A stretch of 64,000 nt of DNA from Bacteroidota bacterium. Its GTDB lineage: Bacteria; Bacteroidota; Bacteroidia; Flavobacteriales; Weeksellaceae. The stretch covers positions 1 to 64,000 of the forward strand of contig JAFAFC010000023.1 in NCBI GenBank assembly GCA_023423715.1, written 5' to 3'. Below, piece by piece: positions 23,097 to 32,342 of the stretch. The notes under the pieces were generated by a model, which did not search any database, was not told where the DNA came from, and worked only from the letters and a program-made list of their open reading frames with translations. Numbering within the stretch: the first letter of the stretch is position 1; each line of letters begins with the position of its first letter. The translations under genes were made by a program, and so were the position numbers.

Positions 23097-23738
23097 ATGC
23101 ACTACCCAGAAACTATAAAGAAATTGTTTACGAAAGATTTTGTTGAAAACCCAGCGATAGAGTCTTTTCAAGTTGGAGATTTGGTTATTAACAGTGGTAA
23201 ATTGATCGCTTGTGACCCGTTGATTACGCACGATATGAAAGCGTTCAAAACGCAGTTTCCTTTGGGTAAATTTCCTGTAACCATTCATAAAGAGAGAGAA
23301 ACCAACTGCATCGCCTATGTTGAAATTCGTTTTAATACGAATCCTGTTGTTGATTGGCAATTAGCAACGACAGAAGGTCAAAATGTGGATGATTTATCGG
23401 AAGGAGAAACTTTTGGATATCCTGTTGAAAGTGGTATGGGCGCTTGGATGGACGCATTGGCTCAAGAAGAATTGAATGGGCTGGAACAACATTTGTATCG
23501 AAGAAAGGGAAGTGATTTTATGGGAATCTATGAAGAGTTTTTCCATGATCATTTTTTTGATGCGAATGGTGCGATTGATCAATTTGCATTTTTAAAACCA
23601 AATGAGGAAAAAGAAGATAATCTTTTTGCATTCGAAACGGGTTATGGTGAAGGGTTTTATGCAAGTTATGTCGGTTTTGATAAAGACCATCAACCCGTGA
23701 AGATTATTAATGAATTTATCGAAATTTCTGCGGAATAA
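23097..23738 (+). CDS. DUF4241 domain protein
   Basis: I chose the ATG at 23097 (MHYPETIKKLF). A longer frame begins at 23043 but would include the valS terminator and a hydrophobic stretch foreign to the family. The 213-aa protein has DUF4241 blocks: SGKLIACDPLI, FPVTIHKERETNCIAYVEIRF, PVESGMGAWMD and a C-terminal ETGYGEGFYASYVGFD. These are cytosolic, toxin-immunity-like or regulatory proteins of unknown action. There is no obvious partner gene. Confidence 0.85.
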   Translation: MHYPETIKKLFTKDFVENPAIESFQVGDLVINSGKLIACDPLITHDMKAFKTQFPLGKFPVTIHKERETNCIAYVEIRFNTNPVVDWQLATTEGQNVDDLSEGETFGYPVESGMGAWMDALAQEELNGLEQHLYRRKGSDFMGIYEEFFHDHFFDANGAIDQFAFLKPNEEKEDNLFAFETGYGEGFYASYVGFDKDHQPVKIINEFIEISAE

Positions 23739-23766
23739 TCCTGTTTTTTCGAATACCAAAATACCT

Positions 23767-23774
23767 TATATTTG
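23767..23774 (+). promoter_or_regulatory. -7 promoter box (TATATTTG) for ribokinase
   Basis: Exact TAnnTTTG 20 nt before the ATG at 23795. Confidence 0.5.
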
Positions 23775-23794
23775 TCCAAAAGCCAATTTGAATT

Positions 23795-24679
23795 ATGAAA
23801 TTCACCAGCGAGCAACCCAAGATTTTAGTAGTAGGAAGTTCTTCCATTGATTTGGTTCTGAATACGGAAACCTTTCCGTATCAAGGTCATACTGTTATGG
23901 CTCAGAAATGCGAAAGTTTTTTTGGAGGAAAAGGTGCTAATCAGGCTGTTGGAACAGCTCGTTTGGGCGGAAGCGTTTATTTTATTGGAAGCGTCGGGAT
24001 GGATCCGCATGGTCAACAAATTATGCGTAATCTTATTGATGAAGGCGTGAATGTTGGTTTTGTCGTGGAGTCGGAAACAGAATCTACAGGTTCGGCTTAT
24101 GTAACGGCTTCGCATGGAGAAAATGCGATCGTTGTGGTTCCCGCAGCTAATTATTATTTGAAGCCCGCTCATATTGATCACGCAGAGCGTTTGTTCACTA
24201 CAACGGATATGGTTTTAGTTCAGTTGGAAATCCCAATGGATGTGGTGGTTCATACGATTCAATTAGCAAAATTGAACAATAAAAAAGTCATGCTTTATGC
24301 AGCGCCTGCAACACAATTACCGGAATATGTGATTGAAAATGCCGATTTTATTGTAGCAAAAAGCAATGAATTGGAGGTGATTTTTAAAGATCAAGAAAAG
24401 GACGCTGTTCTTAAAAAGTTTCCAAATAAATTATTTGTTCGCGATAACAATTCAACCACGTATTTTAATGGAAGCGAAATGCGCTACTACCGAAATGATG
24501 AGGTAGGATTTGCGAATAAAATGGGGATGGGCGATGCGTTCACTTCAGGTTTCAGCATTGCGTATTGCCATGGAAATGAAATTGACGAATGTGTAAAATT
24601 CGGCAACGAAGTGTCGCTTAAAGTCGCTAAAGTTCGTGGTTCACAAAAAGGCTTACCTTTGTTAAAAGACTTTCAGTAG
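23795..24679 (+). CDS. rbsK: Ribokinase (PfkB family)
   Basis: The 294-aa sugar kinase starts ILVVGSSSIDLVLNTETFP and has the first PfkB signature FFGGKGANQAVGTARLGG, then the catalytic block near the C-terminus FANKMGMGDAFTSGFSIA with the Asp base in GMGDAF (where most have GAGD). Ribokinase phosphorylates D-ribose at O5. Other PfkB substrates are possible, since no ribose transport gene is adjacent. It is cytosolic and has its own promoter box. Confidence 0.82.
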   Translation: MKFTSEQPKILVVGSSSIDLVLNTETFPYQGHTVMAQKCESFFGGKGANQAVGTARLGGSVYFIGSVGMDPHGQQIMRNLIDEGVNVGFVVESETESTGSAYVTASHGENAIVVVPAANYYLKPAHIDHAERLFTTTDMVLVQLEIPMDVVVHTIQLAKLNNKKVMLYAAPATQLPEYVIENADFIVAKSNELEVIFKDQEKDAVLKKFPNKLFVRDNNSTTYFNGSEMRYYRNDEVGFANKMGMGDAFTSGFSIAYCHGNEIDECVKFGNEVSLKVAKVRGSQKGLPLLKDFQ

Positions 24680-24734
24680 AAGAAGATTCTATGTGTCGAA
24701 TTTCAATTTTCGGCGTATGAGCTTATTTTTTGGA

Positions 24735-24742
24735 TAAATTTG
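24735..24742 (+). promoter_or_regulatory. -7 promoter box (TAAATTTG) for alpha/beta hydrolase
   Basis: Exact TAnnTTTG 17 nt before the ATG at 24760 and inside the longer frame from TTG 24730, so it argues for the ATG. Confidence 0.55.
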
Positions 24743-24759
24743 ATTGGATATTTCACTAC

Positions 24760-25611
24760 ATGCAGTCAATAATCATACATACGGAGGATCAGTATCCTTT
24801 GCACGCAACGCTTTTCGAACCTCAACTTTCCAACAAATGTTTTCTCCTCATTGGTGGAGCTACAGGAGTTAAACAGCATATTTATTTTGGATTTGCGCAG
24901 TTTATGGCGGATCAGGGTTTTACCGTGTTGACTTTCGATTATCGTGGAATTGGATTGTCAAAACCAAAGAAAATGAAAGGTTTTGAAGCCAGCATGCGAC
25001 TTTGGGGAAGTGAGGATTATCGGGCGATAACGTTTTATATTCGGAATCATTTTCCCGAAATGCACAAATACTATTTGGGGCATTCTTTGGGAGCTTTAAT
25101 CCTAGGAATGAATGTCGATTCGCATATGTTCGAAGAATTTGTTTTTGTGGCGACTCAAAAAGCACATGTTTCTAATTTGAAATGGAAAACCCGAATGGAA
25201 GCTTATGTCGGTTTTGGACTTCTACAACCGGTTTCAACACAGATGTTTGGCTATTTTCCAGCGCATCGATTTGGGTTGGGCGAAAGTTTACCCAAAGGAA
25301 GTGCTTTTGATTGGAGAACGCTGATTTTAAACAAGAAATCAACCAATAAATTGTTGGAGCAAACCTTGGATATTTCGAAAGAACTGAAGCAAAACGTATT
25401 GGTACTTTCGATGGAAGACGATGCATGGGTAACGGATAAGGGCGTTCACGCTTTGTTGGAAGAAACCTACCCGAATATGAAACCTACCTACAGAAAAGTA
25501 TTGGTTTCGGAATCCGAAGCGAAAAAAATTGGACATATTAATTTCTTTAGGAAATACAATAAAAAATTGTGGAACATTATTTTAAATGAAACGGAATGGC
25601 AGACATCATAA
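24760..25611 (+). CDS. Alpha/beta hydrolase (serine aminopeptidase-like)
   Basis: The 283-aa protein is counted from ATG 24760 (MQSIIIHTEDQYPLHATLFEP). Strand order and motifs are those of YheT/S33-like hydrolases: FDYRGIGLS near 75, nucleophile elbow YLGHSLGALI (Ser in GHSLG), Asp in VLSMEDDAWVTDKG, and a late His (KKIGHINFFRKYN). The catalytic triad is therefore complete. The substrate, an ester or peptide, is unknown. The 3' end overlaps the HD gene by 16 nt, so they form an operon. Confidence 0.85.
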   Translation: MQSIIIHTEDQYPLHATLFEPQLSNKCFLLIGGATGVKQHIYFGFAQFMADQGFTVLTFDYRGIGLSKPKKMKGFEASMRLWGSEDYRAITFYIRNHFPEMHKYYLGHSLGALILGMNVDSHMFEEFVFVATQKAHVSNLKWKTRMEAYVGFGLLQPVSTQMFGYFPAHRFGLGESLPKGSAFDWRTLILNKKSTNKLLEQTLDISKELKQNVLVLSMEDDAWVTDKGVHALLEETYPNMKPTYRKVLVSESEAKKIGHINFFRKYNKKLWNIILNETEWQTS

Positions 25612-26243
25612 AAATAACGGTTAATTTTGTAAAAAAAGAGCTTGATGGAGCAGAAGCAGGGCATGACTGGTATCATATAGAGCGCGTTTGGAAGCTAGCG
25701 GAACATATTGGTGAGAAAGAAAACGCGAACACCCAAGTGGTGGCTTTAGCCGCTTTGTTGCATGATATTGCCGATCCGAAATTCCACAACGGGAACGAGA
25801 CCTTGGCTTTGGAAATTTCCGAAGGTTTTTTAACGGAGAATAATGTTGAGGCGGATGTTATTCAGCAAGTACTTTATGTGATTCAGAATATTTCTTTTAA
25901 AAATAGAGCCGAAGCACCAAAGCAACCGAGTTTGGAACTTCAAATTGTGCAAGATGCCGATCGTTTGGACGCGATTGGGGCGATTGGGATTGCGAGAACC
26001 TTCAATTTTGGAGGTTTTAAAAATAATTTAATGTACGATCCTGAAATTCAACCAAAATTGAATATGGATAAAGAGGAATATAAAAAGTCGAACGGAACAA
26101 CAATCAATCATTTCTATGAAAAATTGCTGTTGCTGAAAGATTTAATGAATACCGAAACCGGTAAGAAATTAGCCGAAGAACGCCACAATTATATGCTTGG
26201 TTTCTTAGATCAATTTTATAAAGAATGGAATGTAGAAGTGTGA
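25596..26243 (+). CDS. HD domain phosphohydrolase
   Basis: The 215-aa protein has the HD superfamily metal ligands: H in EAGHDWYHIERVW, the HD pair in ALLHDIADPKF, and a later Asp in VQDADRLDAIGAIGIARTF. This is the YedJ/YpgQ-type of short HD enzyme, phosphatase or nucleotidase in function. It is cytosolic and overlaps the hydrolase gene by 16 nt. No nucleotide specificity can be read from sequence. Confidence 0.87.
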   Translation: MADIIKITVNFVKKELDGAEAGHDWYHIERVWKLAEHIGEKENANTQVVALAALLHDIADPKFHNGNETLALEISEGFLTENNVEADVIQQVLYVIQNISFKNRAEAPKQPSLELQIVQDADRLDAIGAIGIARTFNFGGFKNNLMYDPEIQPKLNMDKEEYKKSNGTTINHFYEKLLLLKDLMNTETGKKLAEERHNYMLGFLDQFYKEWNVEV

Positions 26244-26258
26244 TTCCAAGATTATAAG

Positions 26259-26266
26259 TATATTTG
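26259..26266 (+). promoter_or_regulatory. -7 promoter box (TATATTTG), near-leaderless start
   Basis: Exact TAnnTTTG only 8 nt before the ATG at 26275 and 2 nt before a GTG at 26269, predicting a leader of 0-6 nt. Confidence 0.5.
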
Positions 26267-26274
26267 CGGTGTCT

Positions 26275-26874
26275 ATGGGGTTTATTTTATTTATTCTACT
26301 CATATTATTAAGTCTTTCGCTGTTTCTCTCTTTGTACAAAAAGGGGCCGCTTAAGCGTATCATTTATTCATTTCGTATCCTTACAGTGGTGTTGGGTGTC
26401 GCTTTTTTCACGTATTGGTTTGTTGAAAAAAGTTTAGACAAGTTTATGAAAAATGCCATCGGTTTGCAGCTGATTAATGAGTTGCCGCAACCTTTGGATT
26501 TTTACATTATCACGGTGGAAAAGAAGGATGGTGAGAAAGTCTATCAAACCGAGCATCTAGGAAAAATCAGAACCGATCATTATCGAATTAATTATTTGAA
26601 AATGGCCAATTCTAATGAATATTGGGTTGTTGGTTATTTAGGGAAAAATCTATCGTATTTTTCTGCTCAATTTGTGCCCAATAAAAGCATGGACCAGATT
26701 GTAAATGTGAATAACTACACTGTAGAAAGTGAACAGCTTTCTGAAATTGCAAAATTACATGTCGACGATTACCGAAGTAAAGATTTACGTACCGCCGTAC
26801 GAGTTACTCTTGTATTGCTGCTTTTATTTCTGAATATCGGTTGGTTGATGACCAAAGATAAAGGAGATCATTAA
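26275..26874 (+). CDS. Hypothetical membrane protein with three TM helices
   Basis: Counted from the ATG at 26275 (an in-frame GTG lies two codons earlier). The 199-aa protein has two N-terminal helices (about 3-20 and 32-50), a soluble beta-rich domain of roughly 120 residues facing the periplasm or cytoplasm, and a last helix before TKDKGDH. I recognise no family. The soluble part contains LDFYIITVEKKDGEKVY and HLGKIRTDHYRINYLK. The stop lies inside a terminator hairpin. Confidence 0.55.
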   Translation: MGFILFILLILLSLSLFLSLYKKGPLKRIIYSFRILTVVLGVAFFTYWFVEKSLDKFMKNAIGLQLINELPQPLDFYIITVEKKDGEKVYQTEHLGKIRTDHYRINYLKMANSNEYWVVGYLGKNLSYFSAQFVPNKSMDQIVNVNNYTVESEQLSEIAKLHVDDYRSKDLRTAVRVTLVLLLLFLNIGWLMTKDKGDH

Positions 26875-26890
26875 GATCTCCTTTTTTATT
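26860..26890 (+). terminator. Intrinsic terminator overlapping the stop codon
   Basis: 10-bp stem AAAGGAGATC / GATCTCCTTT around the TAA at 26872-26874, then a T run. Convergent genes on both sides. Confidence 0.75.
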
Positions 26891-26914
26891 TTGTTGACAC
26901 CGATTTTTCAGATA

Positions 26915-28105
26915 TTATTTTTGTTCCTTCAATTCTTTTTTGTCTTTGTCTGAAGGATTCCAAACTTTGACATCAGCATTTTTATCTAATCCAGAAATGA
27001 TCTGAACGTTGATTCCATCGCTAGCTCCAAGTTTTACATAGACTTTTTTGAAGCTCCCATCTTTTTGTTTTACTTCTACAAAAGCTTTGTCTTTTCCACC
27101 TTGCTTTTCATACTGAATCAATGATTCGTCTAGTAATAAGGCGTTTTTTTGCGAACTTAAAACAATCTCCCCGTTTGCTGAGAATCCCGCACGAATGTAT
27201 TCGTTGCTTGGGTTCATCACATCTCCTTCAATAGGGAATTTAATGGTTCCACTTTCGTCGGTTCCTTTAGGTGCGATCATCGTTACTTTTCCTGGGAAAT
27301 TTTTGTTCTGAAGGGCTCCAATCACGATGTTCATGTTCATTCCTTCTTTAATTTTTCCTGCTTGTGCTTCATCAATTTTACCTTCAAAAATCAAGGAATT
27401 CAAATCTGCTACGGATGCAATCGTTGTTCCCGCGTTGAACGAGTTGGCTTCAATAACCTGGCTTCCCGCTTTTACGGGAACTTCCAAAATAGTTCCAGTT
27501 GCTTTAGAACGAATCTGTGTCGTCGCCATGCTTTGCAATTCTGGAGTAACCCCAGTTCTCGCAATTTGCAAGCCTTTTTGTGCCGTTGCCAGTTGTTGTT
27601 GTGCGTTTTTAACCGACTGCTGCATATTGTATAACGCTTGCTGAGCAGTTAAAAATTCTTGTTTCGAAATAACCCCTTGATTGAACAATTTTTGTTGCAT
27701 CGCAAACTGTTGTTGCTGATTGGCAAGGTTAGAACGTGCGTTATTGATTTGCAAATTGGCATTAGCAACTTGTTGTTGAGCGTTGTTTACTTCGGCAACG
27801 TTGGGTACGATTCTCAATGTTGCAATTAATTGTCCAGCGACAACTTTATCGCCTTCTTTCACCATGATTTTTTCAATAATTCCCGGCATATTGGGTTTAA
27901 TCTCAATTTCCTCACGAGGGACAATTTTTCCTGTTGCCATAACTTTGTCCTCCATATCTTTTACCATGGGCTTTCGGGTAAGAAACTCTTTACTTTCTTT
28001 GGTATTGGATTTTACCATATATCCGATGACCGAAACGAGAGCCACAGCTGCTATAAGGCCGAGAACGATATATAAAATCTTCTTCAAAGGGGACTTCTTT
28101 TTCAT
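26915..28105 (-). CDS. HlyD-family periplasmic adaptor (MacA-like)
   Basis: The ATG at 28105 (MKKKSPLKKILYIVLG) gives a proper N-terminal membrane anchor; a longer frame to 28174 would run into the permease gene. The 396-aa protein has a barrel-lipoyl layout: IEIKPNMPGIIEKIMVKEGDKV, a long Gln/Asn/Ala coiled-coil hairpin (about 100-190), the returning lipoyl half IRSKATGTILEVPVKAGSQV, then barrel and membrane-proximal domains. It is last in the leftward operon with the ATPase and two permeases, forming a MacAB-type efflux pump; an outer-membrane partner is not here. Confidence 0.9.
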   Translation of the reverse strand: MKKKSPLKKILYIVLGLIAAVALVSVIGYMVKSNTKESKEFLTRKPMVKDMEDKVMATGKIVPREEIEIKPNMPGIIEKIMVKEGDKVVAGQLIATLRIVPNVAEVNNAQQQVANANLQINNARSNLANQQQQFAMQQKLFNQGVISKQEFLTAQQALYNMQQSVKNAQQQLATAQKGLQIARTGVTPELQSMATTQIRSKATGTILEVPVKAGSQVIEANSFNAGTTIASVADLNSLIFEGKIDEAQAGKIKEGMNMNIVIGALQNKNFPGKVTMIAPKGTDESGTIKFPIEGDVMNPSNEYIRAGFSANGEIVLSSQKNALLLDESLIQYEKQGGKDKAFVEVKQKDGSFKKVYVKLGASDGINVQIISGLDKNADVKVWNPSDKDKKELKEQK

Positions 28106-28130
28106 ATGATCTAGTTTATTTAATTCTTTG

Positions 28131-29399
28131 TTAATCTGTTCTAAGTGCTTCGATTGGGCGAATACGTACCGCACGTTGCGCTGGAATCATCCCAATCACT
28201 AATCCTAAAAATACCATAATAGCCATGGCGCCAAATACGTTTCCGTAGTTCACTGTTGGGTTGTAGAACGGAAATTCGTCTTGATTGGCGAAAGCCGCAT
28301 TAAGACCCATGAGCAATATCATTCCGAACATAAAACCAAGTAAGCCCGAAGAAAGCGTAATTACAACACTTTCCAGAAGGATTTGGTTACGTACTTCGGA
28401 AGGTTTTGCGCCTAAAGCGCGCCGAATTCCAATTTCCTTGGTACGTTCTTTTACCGTAATTAATAAGATGTTAGAAATCGCAATAACCCCAGCTATAATG
28501 GTTAATGCGCCAACCACGATGGTGAGAAGTTGCATTCCATCTAAGAATCCGGTGAGCTTCTTAAATTCTTTTCCAAGGTTGAAACTTCCATACGCATTGG
28601 TATCATCGGGAGATGCGTGGTATTTTTGTTTTAAAGCTGTTTTTACATCGTCTTCTACCAAAGCAACATCAGCTTCTGGTTTTGATACAATGGCAAAATA
28701 TCCCACACGATCACCGTCGTTAAACATTTTTGTAAAAGTAGAAAGTGGAATGTACACCGAACGGTCGTTATTCAATCCGCCACCCGCTTTTACTGAGAAA
28801 ACACCAATTACGTTGAAGAAAATTCCTTTAATATTAATGGATTTTCCGATTGGGTTTTCGTTTTTCTTTGCATCGAAAAAGTTTTTATAGACTTCTTCGC
28901 CAATGACTACAACGTTTTTATTTCCAGACACATCGGCATCGTTGAGATATCGACCAAACAAAAGTCTTTTCTCCGAAATTTTATTTCCAATTGGGTAATC
29001 GCCATTTAAAGTGTACACGGCCGTTTTGTTATTGCGATTCATCGATTCTCCAGGAGTTCCGAAGCTTCCGCGCGAGTTTTGTGGAGAAATGTAATCGATT
29101 TCGGGAACTTTCTTTTGCAGATAATCAATATCGGGTAAGCGAATTTCCATTGCTCGACCTTTAGGAAACCCATCAAATGGAATACTGGTATTTTGTGCCC
29201 AAAGGAAAATGGAGTTGGTTGCAAATCCAGAAAAAAGTTTATCAAAACCATTTTCCATCCCTTTTGCAGCGCCTAAAAGAGCTACATATAAGAACATTCC
29301 CCAACCCACACCGATCATGGTGAGGAAGGTACGTAGCTTATTATTCCGTAATGAATAATAAATCTCCTGCCAAGTATCTTGTTTAAATAGAATGTTCAT
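28131..29399 (-). CDS. ABC transporter permease (MacB/FtsX type)
   Basis: The 422-aa permease has one TM near the N-terminus (TFLTMIGVGWGMFLYVALLG), a long periplasmic MacB_PCD domain (about 45-285) and three C-terminal TM helices of the FtsX domain with ERTKEIGIRRALGAKPSEVRNQIL, the EI-x-x-R-KA-G-A signature. The end is AVRIRPIEALRTD. It pairs with the similar permease upstream, so the pump is probably a heterodimer. The adaptor gene follows after about 25 nt. Confidence 0.92.
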   Translation of the reverse strand: MNILFKQDTWQEIYYSLRNNKLRTFLTMIGVGWGMFLYVALLGAAKGMENGFDKLFSGFATNSIFLWAQNTSIPFDGFPKGRAMEIRLPDIDYLQKKVPEIDYISPQNSRGSFGTPGESMNRNNKTAVYTLNGDYPIGNKISEKRLLFGRYLNDADVSGNKNVVVIGEEVYKNFFDAKKNENPIGKSINIKGIFFNVIGVFSVKAGGGLNNDRSVYIPLSTFTKMFNDGDRVGYFAIVSKPEADVALVEDDVKTALKQKYHASPDDTNAYGSFNLGKEFKKLTGFLDGMQLLTIVVGALTIIAGVIAISNILLITVKERTKEIGIRRALGAKPSEVRNQILLESVVITLSSGLLGFMFGMILLMGLNAAFANQDEFPFYNPTVNYGNVFGAMAIMVFLGLVIGMIPAQRAVRIRPIEALRTD

Positions 29400-29429
29400 T
29401 TTAATATTTCTAAAAACTTGAATTTGATA

Positions 29430-30659
29430 TTATTCGGCTCTTAAGGCTTCAATAGGTTTAATTTTCGCGGCACGATAGGCAGGAACAAATCCAGCTAACA
29501 GCCCTGAAAAAATCAAACATAAGAAGGCTACCAAGATTAAACCCCATCCCACACTTGGATCCATAATGAAATATTCTTCCAAATTATTTCCGATGAGTTT
29601 TAAGGTTAAAATTCCTAACGCCACACCGATGAGTCCAGAAACTACGGTGATAACAATACTTTCCTGCATAATCAGTGCGATAATACTACGCGGTTTAGCG
29701 CCAATTGCTTTTCGCACACCAATTTCCTGCGTTCGCTCCTTCACGATATACACCATGATATTCGAAATACCAATGATTCCTGCCAAAAGAGTTCCCATCC
29801 CAATAAAACCAACGATCGCTGCAATTACTGCTAAGAAAGCAACGCTTTCGCCTTGGTTACGGGCGTTATTCCAGACCCAAACGCCATCTTCGTCATCGGG
29901 AGAAACTTTTTTTCGAGCTTTCAGCTTATCCTTAATGTCGTCACCGTATTTCATAGCTTGATCAGGTGTCATTTCAGGATTGTAGGCGATAAAAATGGTT
30001 GAAAGAGAATCGGAGCCTTTTTTCATTTGTTGAAGTGTACTTATCGGAACCGAAATATGTCTTTCATCCCAGTCGCCACCATCATCTGAGAATACGCCAA
30101 CCACTTTAAAAATGGTACCGTTGATGTCTAATTCTTTACCTACTGGACTTCCATCTTTAATTAAATCTCGTTGAACCATTCGTCCTATGACCGCAACATT
30201 TCTTTTTTGTTCGATATCAATTGGGGAAAGGTATCTTCCTTCGAGTATTTTTCGATTTTCAATGTATTTTTCTTCGGTATTGGCGCCGTTTATTTGGTAA
30301 TTTCCACTCTCGCGGCCGTATTTCACCATCCAACTCGATGAATATCGAGGTGTAGAATATTCTACTTTTTTCTTGTCGTCATTGATAATCGCATCGTAAT
30401 CTTCATTATTCAAAGAAACCTCACGTCCCGATTGCAATCCACCGTACGCGATGCTGGTATTTCCTGTAGAAATTTGAATTAAATTTTGAGCATCTCTTGT
30501 AAAACCTTGTGTGAAGGCGTTTTTTAATCCATTTCCAAAACCAAAAAGCACAATAAAAATAAACAACCCCAAAGCTACGGTAAAGCCAGAAAGTACGGTA
30601 CGCAAAACATTGGAGCGTATCGAACTGAATATTTCTTGCCAACGGTCTATATCAAACAT
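29430..30659 (-). CDS. ABC transporter permease (MacB/FtsX type)
   Basis: The 409-aa permease is built like its downstream neighbour: TVLSGFTVALGLFIFIVLFG as TM1, periplasmic MacB_PCD domain, then FtsX helices with ERTQEIGVRKAIGAKPRSII and the ending AAKIKPIEALRAE. The two permeases are clearly paralogous but diverged, as in heterodimeric MacB-like pumps of Bacteroidota. The export substrate is unknown; peptides, lipids or drugs are all possible. Intergenic spacings of 30-35 nt in the operon suggest one transcript. Confidence 0.92.
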   Translation of the reverse strand: MFDIDRWQEIFSSIRSNVLRTVLSGFTVALGLFIFIVLFGFGNGLKNAFTQGFTRDAQNLIQISTGNTSIAYGGLQSGREVSLNNEDYDAIINDDKKKVEYSTPRYSSSWMVKYGRESGNYQINGANTEEKYIENRKILEGRYLSPIDIEQKRNVAVIGRMVQRDLIKDGSPVGKELDINGTIFKVVGVFSDDGGDWDERHISVPISTLQQMKKGSDSLSTIFIAYNPEMTPDQAMKYGDDIKDKLKARKKVSPDDEDGVWVWNNARNQGESVAFLAVIAAIVGFIGMGTLLAGIIGISNIMVYIVKERTQEIGVRKAIGAKPRSIIALIMQESIVITVVSGLIGVALGILTLKLIGNNLEEYFIMDPSVGWGLILVAFLCLIFSGLLAGFVPAYRAAKIKPIEALRAE

Positions 30660-30694
30660 GATGGGGTGGGTTTACGTGTTTATTCTCTGTTGAA

Positions 30695-31402
30695 TTAGTT
30701 TTTATCATAGTCGCCTAAAACATGCTGTTTGATAAACTCATCACTTTCGATGATTCCATCTTTTAGAACAACGTTTCTTTTGGTTTGGGCTGCCACATCG
30801 GGTTCGTGCGTTACGACAATAATTGTTTTTCCTTCATTATTAATCTCTTGCAATAACTTCATGATATCATGCGTTGTTTTCGAATCTAAGGCACCGGTTG
30901 GTTCATCTGCTAAGATCACTTTCGGATTGGTAATCAACGCGCGAGCGATCGCTACTCTTTGTTTTTGTCCACCTGATAATTCGTTAGGAAGGTGATTTGC
31001 CCAAGGTCCTAAACCTACTTTTTCAAGGTATTCCATCGCTTTTAGGTTACGCTCTTTTCTATTGATGTTCTGATAGTAGAGTGGTAGCGCAACATTTTCT
31101 AATGCGGTCTTATAGCCAATAAGGTTAAATGATTGAAATACGAATCCCAAGAATTTACTACGATATTCCGCTGCTTTAACTTCGTTGAGGTGTTCGATGG
31201 GAATTCCATCCAGTTCATAGGTTCCAGAATCCTTTTCGTCCAAAATTCCGATAATGTTTAGCAGGGTAGATTTCCCTGAACCTGAAGAACCCATAATGGA
31301 TACGAATTCGCCTTCGTCGATGTTGAGATCGATTCCTTTAAGAACATGAAGTTGGCTTTTCCCCGTGTCGTATGATTTGTTCAGATCCTTTATGAATAAC
31401 AT
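30695..31402 (-). CDS. ABC transporter ATP-binding protein (MacB/LolD type)
   Basis: The 235-aa ATPase has Walker A GSSGSGKST, Q-loop in FVFQSFNLIGYKTALENV, signature LSGGQKQR, Walker B VILADEPTGALD and H-loop VVTHEPDVA. Residues ELDGIPIEHL and GTYELDGI are typical of the LolD/MacB subfamily. It is the first gene of the leftward operon ATPase-permease-permease-adaptor. Upstream minus-strand sequence has an imperfect TAcctATTTG box near 31425. Confidence 0.95.
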   Translation of the reverse strand: MLFIKDLNKSYDTGKSQLHVLKGIDLNIDEGEFVSIMGSSGSGKSTLLNIIGILDEKDSGTYELDGIPIEHLNEVKAAEYRSKFLGFVFQSFNLIGYKTALENVALPLYYQNINRKERNLKAMEYLEKVGLGPWANHLPNELSGGQKQRVAIARALITNPKVILADEPTGALDSKTTHDIMKLLQEINNEGKTIIVVTHEPDVAAQTKRNVVLKDGIIESDEFIKQHVLGDYDKN

Positions 31403-31586
31403 GGACGTCGTTTTTTCAATTCTAACAAATAGGTAGATTTTTTTTTTGGTTTGTTACATATTTTATTTAGAAATAAAACAAATATGGCAAATGTGGTTGC
31501 AAATAGTTCCTAAATCAAAATAATGTTTAACTTAGTGAGCGATAAGTGAGGTGAAACTCTCTATCAAAAAAACTAACTAACTAACC

Positions 31587-31916
31587 ATGAAACCAATTCT
31601 ATCACTGCTCAGTAGCATACTGGGTATCTTTTGCGTATTTGCACAATACGTGCCGCCACCACAAGTTGGTGACTTTGAATCCTAGACACATATCAAAAGC
31701 TAAGTTGACTTCAAACCATTAGGGAATAAGTAGGAGGTGTATATTTCCGTTGGTAAAGGTATTTTCTGCAATACAGACAAAGCTATGATTTTACCCAAAG
31801 TGAGTTCGCGTCATCTCAATATTGTAAATCCAGCGGCAGGTATGATTGTGTATGATACGCATGATAAACAATTAGCGATTTTTAACGGAACGCAATGGTC
31901 GTTCTTAAAACCTTAG
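31587..31916 (+). pseudogene. Decayed secreted-protein gene with three in-frame stops
   Basis: One frame runs from ATG 31587 to TAG 31914 and is interrupted by TAG (31683), TAA (31701) and TAG (31731). The first 32 codons give a signal peptide (MKPILSLLSSILGIFCVFAQ). After the third stop come VGKGIFCNTDKAMILPKVSS, then NPAAGMIVYDTHDKQLAIFNGTQWSFL. That is the C-terminal pattern of many secreted Bacteroidota proteins ending in a tail-fibre-like YNG-x-x-W domain. No frameshift is needed to join the parts; only nonsense mutations separate them. A terminator follows. Confidence 0.75.
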
Positions 31917-31948
31917 AATAAAATTTAAAATTCACATGGTTATTAGTG

Positions 31949-31985
31949 GCGCCAAATCTTCTTCGGAAGTGAGGCGCTTTTTATT
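31949..31985 (+). terminator. Terminator with UUCG tetraloop
   Basis: Outer stem GCGCC / GGCGC, inner stem CTTC / GAAG capped by TTCG, then TTTTTATTT. It is preserved downstream of the decayed gene. Confidence 0.7.
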
Positions 31986-32342
31986 TGCTGGCTAATTTTC
32001 TATTTGTTTAATCGTAACACATTGGATTTCAGCTATAATATACAGTGTGTTTAATATTAATTCTCCACGTTGATGATGATCGAGGTAGAAATCATCCCAA
32101 ACCGACACTCTTAGCGACTTCTGTGTCAATGTGGAAAACTTTTGCCTCCATAAGTCAGACTTTTACATTTTCAGCCTTTCAAATCTTAAAGGCATTCTCT
32201 ATTTTTGTTTTTCAGTTCAAAAGCAAATGATGATTTTATTTTTGGTTTGATTGTCAATTTTATTTTATTGAAAATCAATTATTTGAACTGGATTCTAAAA
32301 ACAAATTAAAAAAGGTATTAATTCTAAAAAAGAGACACAATT
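31986..32342. other. Noncoding leader region before nrdB
   Basis: About 357 nt of AT-rich DNA. A 61-codon frame (32045-32230) has no recognisable protein and is probably chance. GACAC (32104-32108) and GTGTC (32123-32127) could pair, and GTGGAAAACTTTT follows. No exact TAnnTTTG box close to the nrdB start and no NrdR-box pair could be confirmed by eye. Confidence 0.4.

Noticed and set aside
27327..28109. Plus-strand frames across the MacA-like gene
   Set aside because: They are antisense shadows of a well-supported coding region with no homology.
31403..31500. Promoter box for the MacAB-like operon
   Set aside because: Only an imperfect TAcctATTTG is seen, so no promoter feature was listed.
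32045..32230. 61-codon frame before nrdB
   Set aside because: No box, no recognisable protein and low-complexity AT-rich text.
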